Shown in pieces: positions 55,096 through 64,000 of a stretch of 64,000 nt of DNA (its first letter is position 1; every line of letters starts with the position of its first letter). Made by a program: the position numbers and the translations under genes. The notes below the pieces were generated by a model. It saw nothing but the letters and a program-made list of their open reading frames with translations, did not search any database and was not told the origin of the DNA. Source of the stretch: Stictocephala bisonia (lineage: Eukaryota > Arthropoda > Insecta > Hemiptera > Membracidae); contig JAQJVL010000177.1 in assembly GCA_035578905.1 (NCBI GenBank), positions 830,615-894,614 of the forward strand, read 5' to 3'.

Positions 55096-57302
55096 TGAGT
55101 TAAAACCCCATTAATCTCCCTCCTTTTACCCATCCATTGTTGTCTGATCACCTCATATTTACTACGGGTTTCATTATCGCTGCACATAAATTACAATAAC
55201 AGTTGTGTAGTAGGCAGTGTGGGCTGGGCTTCCTCCATTCAACTGGAATTAAGTGTATTTTTAGACACAATTAATCTTTTGGTATCATTTATCGTTCATG
55301 ATCACCTTTTTCGACTGAAAATCTCATAATGCAAGCCCGATTGATGATATAAATTTATTTTTATGTAAATATATTTAGGTTAAGAAATAGATTATTTTCG
55401 ACCCATACTCTGAAAAAGGTTTCCAAAACTACTATCGTAAAAAAATACAGTGTTTCGACCTGTAAATACACTCACGAGTAATTGAACGAAATTACTGGTT
55501 TATACGATATTTTTTAACTAGTCATTATTTAACCCCAGGAACACGAATACATAAGAATTCCCTCCTCCCAAAAAACAAACAAATATTGTAAACTGAATTA
55601 ACGTGTGTATGTTACATTAATATTGTGTAGTTTTTCCTCCTAAAGACGAATATAACATACGAGTATGTGTAATGTTAGGTTAGAGACCTAGTATTTTGCT
55701 GTGTACATTTTATCGGTTAACATCAGGTAACTTATTATGACCTAACAAAACTTAACCTAACAAAACCATCCAACCCTTTATGTTCATAATACCTAGGCTA
55801 TTATTTGTAGTTTGATGATTTGAACGTTTAAATTTGTGTTTAGTAAAAAAAGATAAATAAGATTAATAGTTTTTTAAATAGTATAATTAGCAAATTTTTA
55901 ATGTAAAATACATTGTTATGGCGGACAAAATAATTTCTCTTTTTATTTATTAATTTTTTTTATTATTATTATTATTGTTATTTCCTGTGGATATTACTAT
56001 AGATTCGTGTTCAAGGGGTTAAAATTAGCTAGTTTTTCCGTGAAAATCCGACGGGACCCCTATTTTTTATATACATTATTATAAATATTTCAATCTCATA
56101 TGATCATCAAACAGAGGATGCCATAGAAATATTTTCTTTTGAAAAATTCTTAGAACTTGCAAACATTCTGATTATAAATCGTATCTAGCTTACAATTTAT
56201 TATATTGGAAATTTTAATTGACTAATCCCAATACAGACTTTCAAGTTCCTAACACTTATGCAAGAAGACAGTCGTTAGTCTGTTTCGTTGTATCAATAAG
56301 AAAAACGTCTCTAACTTTAAACTTAGATGAAGTAAATATATAGTTCAACACGTTATAAAAATTGGCCATCAACTAAAATACCTATTTGGGGTTGATTGTT
56401 CAAAATTTTATTGTTTCAGGAACCTCTTTATGACCTGTAGCATATCAAGTAAGGAAACATAGTGAGAATAACGACATGATTCTGTTGTTTGAAAGTTATT
56501 TTTTGGTGTTGGATAACAAATTAATCGATCGTGAACAAGATTCGGTTCTTGTAGACATTTTATACAATTTATCATAATCACACTTTAAACAAGTAGGCCT
56601 ACTGTATTATGGAATATTGAGTAAAAAAAATCAAGCCACATCTTCAACATCTGGTCCTTTGTTTAGGTAACTATTGATTTTGGAAGAATTAGTCACCGTA
56701 GCTGGCGGCTGATGCAGTTTCCAATTATCACCCCTGACCCCCCACCCCTAATGATAATCCCTGCGTGGGACAAAGAGCGACCAACTAACGACTGGGTGCA
56801 TCTGTTAGACAAAGCCTATCGATCCCAGGCGCTGATTACCATGAGAAAGACAATAATACCGGAGGGCGTTGGTCAGATTATGCAAATGAGAAGGGTGGGT
56901 CACTGGGTCACCAGCAGGCAATGGTAGCGGGTGTATGTAGAACATTTGGTGGCTCTACAATTTGAACAGACCTTCAGATAGTTGTCAAAAATAGTTTTAC
57001 AATTTCAGTCCCGAACAAATTTTCTTATGTCTTCAAATCATGATAGTTTGCAAAATCTATTGATTTTTAGTGCAGAGAGCCGTTTTGTTACTCTTACTTA
57101 TGATTTGAGCAGTTTTTACTATTTTTTTTTTTACATCAAACGTAAGATTAGTCTGTATTAAGACTTTGGATGAAGACATTTTGTATTTATGATTGACTGA
57201 CAGCACACTCATATATATACTGTACAAAATATAACCAACAAAACAATCATAATATGTAAATGTCGATGATATAGTGCATCAGACGTAACTAGGCATACAT
57301 TC
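55096..57302. other. Unassigned AT-rich sequence
   Basis: GTTAGGTTAG at 55674 and CTTAACCTAACA at about 55750 are inverted TTAGG-like words about 80 bp apart. A GC-richer patch at 56700-56930 with a 71-codon open frame is unrecognised. No gene supported. Confidence 0.35.
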
Positions 57303-57581
57303 GTGGTATCAAGCAAAAAAACTAGTTCTACTGATGCTAAATTTATTAGATTAAAAAAAATTTTAATATTTCAATCCATAGGTCTTTTGGTTACTAGTAT
57401 TTTTATACTTTATTTGATACCTGTAACTCTCAACTGTTTTAAACCCATTCTTAATACATCGCTAATATACGTGCAGTGGAAGAGTGACCTAAATACAGAT
57501 ACGTTTAAGTTGCTATCGATGAAGTTGATTAAACAGATCTACAAGGTCATCTGTTCTTATCTACTAAATTCTCACAGTTGA
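57303..57581 (+). pseudogene. Possible LINE ORF2 C-terminal remnant
   Basis: The translation includes FIRLKKILIFQSIGLL, then YVQWKSDLNTD and a trailing Ile/Leu-rich part. The layout is weakly like the C-terminal end of CR1/RTE-type LINE proteins (LFxxLKILxFxxIxxL, then HxYNTRNxSDL). There is no strong motif, and an AT-rich chance frame is the main alternative. Confidence 0.25.
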
Positions 57582-58650
57582 CCGAGCCCGAGATGTCATT
57601 TCGGATAATTCCGAATGGGTCGCCACTAGGGGAGCGGATTTGCATATAGGGGCCCTCGCCTGCGGGTACACGCTACTTGTTTTGGGGAAACCAGCCCCCC
57701 TCCCCCCCCGCTGTAAAACAAAGAGATACAGCCGATAAGGCTCGCTGCTTCTCCAAGTTTGAATACACAGTTCGTTAGACTTCTGAATTTTTTATGGAAA
57801 TAATTTTTTGGTTTGTCTTGTATGTTGTACATTTTTTTTTAATTTCTTTGTTTGTGAAGTACAAATTTAAATTTCATTGTAATCTCCTGATGTTTGTTTA
57901 GCGGGTAATGGCCGTTTAAAATCATACTTTTTATCCTTACAAGGAAATATTTTACATATGTTCTCTTATATTCTAAATTACTCGTATTATCAAATATTTT
58001 TTTTAAGAGAACCGAGCATAGAACTTATCGGTTCTATAACAATACTATATAACAAACAAACATTAAAACAATCTTAAAATAGACATTGTTTCGCATACTG
58101 TGAGTAACGTATATTTACGCATTGTTCCCGGTTTCCGAAGTTAAGAGATAAAACTGCGTTTACATGACATGTACATGTATTCAATGTCAAATTACGTTGC
58201 ATTCATGTTGAAACATACCGATTTGGTGTAGCTTACGCTTTTAAGTCACATGTTCTGGATTAAGCTCGGACGCATGATGGAGAGTCGGGGCGGCACAGAA
58301 CTAACTTTGTGGAGTTAGGCCTAATACAGAAACTTCATCAACACTGGCTACCTTATAATCCAACCCCCTTGAAGATGTCAATGCTATCTCATTACGGCAG
58401 ATCTCATTTGGGATTACGGAATCGAGCTGATATACCCTTTTGAAGGGGATTGATCGAATATAAACGTTGAACATTTGTAAATGTACGTGTTACCAAGAAA
58501 GATTTTTTTCAATTTTGTTGACAAAGGAAGCTTTTTTTACAATTATTATTATTAAAATTAAGACTAATTTACAAGTACTAATATTCAAATTTTAATTTCC
58601 CTCCATCAGTTTGCTATTTTAGCTCAAGAAGTGTAAAACTAACTTAAACA
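57582..58650. other. Unassigned sequence
   Basis: Nothing recognised apart from a TAGGCCTA palindrome at 58316. Confidence 0.4.
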
Positions 58651-58656
58651 ATTTTA

Positions 58657-59996
58657 CAGTAGGGGAGGACGGGGTACTTTGTCACACGGGTACTTTGTCA
58701 CAAGGTCCACTGTGGGAAATTTGGATGGAGGAGGGAAATTTGACTACCATCCCAAGCTGTCCAAGGCTGCCACCCCCCCGTACAGATAGTCTCAAACACG
58801 TGGTGTGTCAGTGAACGGAACAGAGAGAATTTTATTGTTTTTAGCCTCTCCAAGTAAAGTTTTTTGTTGGTGTTTGACATTTTATTACTTTGACAAAGTC
58901 AATTCAAGGTATGTCAATATTATATTATCTTATTCTTACGATTATTAGCTATACATTAATGTATATTTGTTAAAGTTAGGTTAGTTTTAAGTTGGTAAAA
59001 CCGTCACGGAAGCAAAACAAATACACGCGGGGCACTTTGTCACAAACCATTTGGGGCACTTTGTCACATTAGATAAATGAGAATAACGCCTTGCAACCAA
59101 AAAGAAAGGAAATGCTAAAAAGAGGCTGTATGAAGATAGTAAGAAGTGTACTAAAACATTTGTGCCTAGTAAAAAAATAAAAATTGAAGGACAGCGCAAC
59201 AAAAAGTCCGCTGTCCTCTGTTTGGAGTCATCAGATGAAGAGGATGCCTTATGTTTGGACTGTGGAGTCAAATATGATGAAAGTGCTCCTAATGAAGTAT
59301 GGATACAATGTACAAAGTGCAAAGACTGGGCCCACGAGAAATGTGGACGTGGCTCCATCTTCTATGTTTGTGAAAATTGTGACGCAGACAAAGATGATTA
59401 AAATTTCAAAGTAAATAAGCCTGTATAACTAGGTTACTAAGTAATATTGTTTTTTCATTGTATGATCGCAATTCACTAGTTTATATTTTGTTGTTTGATT
59501 TATATGATTAATTATTATAACTTCTTCTTTTCTTGGATTTACATTAGTGATAATCACACGTTCTCATTTCTATGAATAGCTTGTTCACATCATTAGAATG
59601 TAAATCTTCTAATACTTTATACCTATACAGTATACAGTAGTCTATTAGTCATTATGTAATGAATTACAAATGAATCCTATAAAATAAATAAGGTAATAAA
59701 AAAAAATTTAAAACTTTGGTGGCTAAAGTTCTTCCCCTTTAAAATACATGTGACAAAGTACCCCATACCTTGTGACAAAGTACCCTGCCATGGGGCACTT
59801 TGTCACACTTGAAGTGCTTAGGAAAAAAAATATTATCAAATACTTAGATACTTACTAGAAATCTGATAATTTCTCATAACTTGTAAAAAGGTATGGACTA
59901 TTTATTAACATATTTGATTTGGCTAAAAAACAAACCAAAACTTGGTGAAAAAATCAAAAGTAAAAATTGTGACAAAGTACCCCGCCCTCCCCTACT
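58657..59996 (+). mobile_element. pogo/Tigger-like element, 1340 bp, internally deleted
   Basis: TA dinucleotides flank it (58655-58656 and 59997-59998). The ends are nearly perfect 29-30 bp inverted repeats: CAGTAGGGGAGGACGGGGTA then CTTTGTCACA on the left, with one internal difference and a missing final G on the right. The word TACTTTGTCAC or CACTTTGTCAC recurs near 58675, 58691, 59035, 59058 and 59797, and inverted near 59750, 59772 and 59970. These are candidate transposase-binding sites. CAGT ends with TA duplication fit the Tc1/mariner-pogo superfamily. Only a C-terminal coding exon remains (59087-59401). Confidence 0.85.
59087..59401 (+). CDS. PHD-type zinc finger, C-terminal piece of pogo/Tigger transposase
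   Basis: Open from 59087 (after TAA at 59084-59086) to TAA at 59399-59401. No good ATG; a GTG or an upstream exon would be needed, so this is read as a terminal exon or deletion remnant. A Lys-rich lead (KKIKIEGQRNKKS) and an acidic SSDEEDA are followed by CLDC, WIQC-TKC, KDWAHEKC and FYVCENC, ending DADKDD. The eight ligands fit C4HC3 (C-x2-C...C-x2-C-x4-H-x2-C...C-x2-C), a PHD finger. Many insect pogo/Tigger transposases end in just such a finger. The finger itself is intact, unlike the other transposon fragments here, though the DDE catalytic domain is absent. Confidence 0.75.
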   Translation, partial: RLATKKKGNAKKRLYEDSKKCTKTFVPSKKIKIEGQRNKKSAVLCLESSDEEDALCLDCGVKYDESAPNEVWIQCTKCKDWAHEKCGRGSIFYVCENCDADKDD

Positions 59997-60004
59997 TATC
60001 TGTC

Positions 60005-61120
60005 AATTTTTACACGCACTATTTATTTTTTTTATTTCTATTTTTGATTATTGTTTTATAATTTGTTCACGGAAGTAGGCCTATAGACGTAAGTTCCATT
60101 TTTTTACTTAACGCACGTATTTACACTTTTTTTATCTTATTGATTATTGAATATATTATTTAATCTTGTCATTAATTAGATTTTTTAAATTAATTTGTAG
60201 TTTTTCTATTTTCTAAAATGAATGAATGTACAGTAGTTCATTCCTAAATTTTAAAACTGTTTTTCAGTTTAACTTTTTAATTGTAGTATTTATGTACTAC
60301 TTGGGGTTTTATCTTTTTTTGTGTGTTTTTTGTTTTATTTTGTGTCTGTGTTGTAAACTATGATTTGAGACTAGTGTAGGCTATTTATTTTCGAGATACC
60401 ATTTTTTAATTTAGGTCTACATTTGCTTAATTCGTTTGTTTTATTTTCCGTTCATATTTGTTTTTGTTTTAATTTTTTTGACAATATTTAAATAACTTGT
60501 TCGTTTATGAATTTACTATTTACAGTGCTGGTACTTTTTAAGCCCTGATATATTAATTAATCGTATATCTTTTGTTGGATATTATAGTCAAGAATAATAT
60601 GACATAAGATATAAATATTATGTAAAAGTTAAATATACTCTTGTATAAAAGAAGACTACAACTGTTATTACCACACTGGTATTACTCGAGTTCTTTGTCA
60701 TAACACCACTTTCACAACTTATTTAACTATGTCAAACTCTCAAGATTCTCGTAATGTTTACTTCTAGTTTCTATTACCTGGATCGAAAACAATTTATAAA
60801 TTATCGACCCATATCAATCTTTATCTACAATAGCAAAATATTGAAAATGTAATATTTGTTGGTACAGAAGTAAGATCAGTATTTAATACCTTTTATTAGA
60901 TTAAATATAACTTTATCCCAGTGTAGAATCGATCCTTAAAAAGTGAAAAGAGGGTGATTTGTTAATGTAAACGAAATAAAGTTCCAGTACATGATAAAGG
61001 CTATGTTGACTTTTAATTGAACTAAAAACTCTCTCTTGTTTGTTAATTTAGTAATCTAGTTGTAGTGAGTGCTGTGTGCACGCATTAAAATTAAAAGTGA
61101 ATAAGAGGAAAACCATTCTA
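60005..61120. other. Unassigned AT-rich sequence
   Basis: T-rich DNA with one TAGGCCTA palindrome (60076). No gene or repeat recognised. Confidence 0.45.
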
Positions 61121-61129
61121 TTGGAGGTA

Positions 61130-61640
61130 TTATATAATTCTGGTCGTCGTTAGTACGTTGACCCTGGACAACAAGCATACAGCGTCTACAGCGAGCCCGG
61201 CGGCAACTTACGAGAGAGGCCTATCGGACGGAGGATCTTGACGTATTAGTCTGATAAACCGGACCGGACCATATTGCCGCATTTGCGGTCGTGCTCCGAC
61301 TCCGGATAAATGAAAATGCGGATGATAAACGCCGATGTAACTAGAGTACGGCTCTGTAAATCTGGGGAGTCCCACATGCATCAATTCATGGTGCATTGTT
61401 TTAGTCTATTTGCACTCCGAAGCTCTGCGATTGGCCGTGGTCATTCCCCACCAGATAATGAGCACTGAGAGGGGAGACAGTGCCCCCTCCCACCTCTTGT
61501 TTCTCTCTATTAGACAGATTCATCACATCGAGAGCTGGAGGGGAAGAGGAGAAGTGTGACTCCCCCCTCCAACGTCGGTTACGCCGCCTATTTTCTGTAA
61601 TTAATTCGGCGCTCGTTCGCTTCGCTCTGCCCGCTGACCG
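61130..61640 (+). promoter_or_regulatory. Candidate promoter region
   Basis: A sharp rise in GC and CpG after 1 kb of AT-rich DNA. Contains an inverted CCAAT box (GCGATTGGCCGTGG near 61428), GATA words (CAGATAATGAG near 61452) and pyrimidine-rich tracts. No TATA box stands at an obvious position. It leads directly into a segment ending in a splice donor (61641-61935). All of this is composition and short motifs, so the call is tentative. Confidence 0.35.
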
Positions 61641-61935
61641 GACTTGTCTAATTTAGTGTCGACTCTGGCCTCTTGGTGGCAGCACATTCGCTCTTCTCTC
61701 TCGTCGCCTGTGTTTTGTGTCTGTCGCTGTCATCGGTCGAGCCGCATCAGCCACTCTACTTGTTGTGTTTGTGTATTTATTGTTGTAAATATTATACTCT
61801 GTCTACGGTGTTTTGTGTACATATAGGATTTTTAGTGTTGTTATTGGTGCGCGGTGTGCAGATTCAAGAGACATTTCTTATCTGTGCGCCCCCCTCCCCG
61901 CACCGTCTGTGATACGGATGTGCTAAAGGACAAGT
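61641..61935 (+). other. Candidate non-coding first exon
   Basis: GC- and TC-rich sequence (TCGCTCTTCTCTCTCGTCGC, GTCTGTCGCTGTCATCGG) ends in GGACAAGTAAGATC, where GTAAGA at about 61935 is a near-consensus splice donor. DNA is strongly AT-rich immediately after. No long conserved frame is present. Short frames here (61644-61912) are hydrophobic and unrecognised, so a 5' untranslated exon is the better reading. If real, the coding exons lie beyond the right edge. Confidence 0.35.
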
Positions 61936-61939
61936 AAGA

Positions 61940-64000
61940 TCTTAGTACTATTTAATTTTAAATGTAGAAATATTTTTATAAATTTCAAAGTTACGTCGTG
62001 TGTACTCAAAATTAATTTATACGGTACCCCATTGAAATTAAAATTACAAAAATAATTTCGAAAGCAGAATTATATGATTGACATGATTTTGGGAATTTAT
62101 CGTGGATCTAGATGACGTCATATTGATAAACCAGATTTAATCTTAATTAATTTCAAAATAATTAATTTACGTTTAATTAATTAAGTATTTAATTATCATT
62201 GATTAATTTTTTACTAGTACGTGATAAATTAAAGTATTTAAAACTCATTTGTACCCAATAATAATAAACAAATAATATTTTACGTTAGTAAGCCAAAACA
62301 TAATCCTAACAAAATTATTGGTAGCACTAGTGAGTGGTTTAGTTTGCTGTTTTCATGGCTGTATAATTGTTATACTCACTGATAATCAGCTGGAGCTGTG
62401 CCAATGAGGTTATACAGCAATTACTTTAGATAAAACAAAATTGCATAACAAGTAAGTGTAAATGATTATTTTTGAAAATGTGTATATAAAAAGCAGTTTT
62501 TAATGTAAAGAAGTGGTAATAAACATATTCAGCGAATTATAAGCCAATATCACTATTTCACTGGTTTTTGAAAAAGTAGTACAAGGTCTAGGTTACAAGA
62601 AAATTTAATTTAAAAATGAATTTATTAAAACCTAAGTTCTATTGATACAGAGGTAAAAGTAACTTGTTTTCGTTAAACAAAGGACTAATTTCTTTTTTTA
62701 AATTATTTTATCATCCAAATAATAATGTTTCCCTAAAAACGTCGGTTGTTTTTAAACGGAATCCGACTGGTAATTTGAGTTTGAAGAGAGTTTGCTTGCA
62801 AAATTCTGATGTCAAAAAAGTAGTTGTCTTAGGTTGTATTCATATTTTTACTATTATTAGGAAAGCTTTAGGCCTAAGTCATAGACAAGTGGTAGGCCCC
62901 TTATCAATTAGGATATTTTGTCGTAATTTCCTTTGGATCCATATTTTATAATAATATTCCTATTTAGATCAGTCTCTTCAGGGTTAGTTAGATCCTTATC
63001 GTAGCACCAAAGTATAATATATGATAAATAAAAAAAACCTACCAAACTAACCGCCATATAACATGACCTAACACGTTTTCGATACGAGTTTGTTGTTTAC
63101 AAATTTGTAAAAATTGTACAGCAACAGAAAAAATGTCATTGATCGTTTTAAATTGGCACATTATATTTGTTAAATTAGTTAAAGAAAGAAGGTTAATTTT
63201 ATTCGTTCAAAATTATAAATAACTTCGTTCAATCCACGTGCTGATTGTTTACAAATAATTGGAAATCCGTTTCATTATAATCAAATCGGAGATTATTTTT
63301 ACAAAATTAAATTTAAATTAATCTCGATCCTTCGGTCAGTTGGGAAGGTAGATTATATTGAATAATGTTGAATCAAAATCGTATGGCTAATTAATAAAAA
63401 TTTATAAATTCTAGACATTTTATTGAAGGTTGCTTCAAGCCGTCAGCAGCTGCATATTAGAAGCCTAATGACGAATTGGGTGTAGAGCGTTGTGTTATCT
63501 TAACTATTAATGGTAACATAAAAATAATTTTTATTGCTTTAACCATAACGACTTACTGCAGTCTGCAATAGCTAACGAATTCTTAAAATTGAAGTTCTAA
63601 AAAAAATCCTGTTTAAAGCCCAGTTACTTAGTTTCGTTGACGTAGACTCTCTATTAACTTTTGTACCTTAGGCCTACTTTATGATTCGGTCAATTTCCAA
63701 GAAGGAGATCGATTATTTACATGAACTAGTTTCGTAAATAAGTTCGTAACAAATTTGTTAATATGTTATAAATGTTATGTAAAGCTTCTAAATTTTATTC
63801 TGTTTACTCTTTTAAGATTAATTATAACAGTTGAAATAGTAGTTTTAAAAAGTAATATTTTTAGATCCCCGTCAAACAAATGTTATGGCCCGATTTGTTC
63901 GAGACTTTACGGTAATAAAAATCGATTTAAATGTGTTTTTAATTAAAGTAAACATAATTACGATTAATATACGTGTTACTATGGACAGTTAGAGATCTCA
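61940..64000. other. Unassigned AT-rich sequence, possible intron
   Basis: Very AT-rich to the window edge. Open frames at 62664-62951 and 63755-63946 match nothing known. TAGGCCTA palindromes lie at 62869 and 63669. Confidence 0.4.

Noticed and set aside
56712..56927. 71-codon frame in a GC-richer patch
   Set aside because: No family match, no splice signals, and short homeodomain/POU-like words are too common to interpret.
1..64000. A previously undescribed defence or biosynthetic gene system
   Set aside because: No cluster of coding regions exists; all recognisable coding pieces are broken transposon or LINE fragments, apart from one isolated PHD finger inside a transposon.

Overview
The window looks like gene-poor, AT-rich, repeat-laden nuclear DNA of an animal, most likely an insect. 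Evidence for an insect is the repeated TTAGG-type (GGTTA/AACCT) telomere-like sequence at about 12.9-13.2, 18.3, 36.3, 45.0 and 55.7 kb. Other support comes from piggyBac and pogo/Tigger transposons, jockey/CR1-like LINE debris, Helitron-like elements ending in CTAGT, and tRNA-headed SINEs. The order cannot be fixed from this sequence; a large-genome, non-dipteran insect is my best guess. No complete host protein-coding gene is visible. Bacterial features (operons, ribosome binding sites) do not apply.

Layout. 0-10 kb: a 37-bp minisatellite carrying an 80-bp insertion, three copies of a ~215-bp MITE (family A), a decayed LINE 3' end, a 30-bp tandem array, a 903-bp piggyBac element with a transposase N-terminus fragment, and a hammerhead-like motif. 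10-24 kb: dispersed repeats, a TTAGG-like tract, a 50-bp tandem array, one possible internal exon at 16.25 kb, a Helitron-like element and a tandem pair of family A MITEs. 24.3-30 kb: two large satellites, a 43-bp array with 387-bp higher-order structure and a 64/35/68-bp G-rich array. 30-43.4 kb: SINEs, a second Helitron-like copy in the same family, two more minisatellites, a GC-rich island, a SINE split by a MITE, a full Helitron-like element, reverse-transcriptase scraps and a 23-bp array. 43-64 kb: a telomere-cored MITE, a 1023-bp piggyBac element, two pogo-like elements (one keeping a PHD-finger exon), a 1044-bp foldback palindrome, GC-rich islands and a promoter/first-exon-like region near 61.1-61.9 kb.

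How it fits together. Everything I can recognise confidently is mobile DNA or tandem repeat. The DNA transposons are non-autonomous or internally deleted and keep ends plus small pieces of transposase. Tandem arrays occupy about 8 kb, roughly 12 percent of the window. Host function is suggested only by a 68-bp open segment between good splice signals (16246-16313) and by the GC-rich region at 61.1-61.9 kb, which ends in a splice donor. The window may be intergenic or intronic sequence around a gene starting near its right end; that is inference.

All homology calls are by eye. No alignment or database search was run, and most boundaries are good to about 5-20 bp unless stated as exact.
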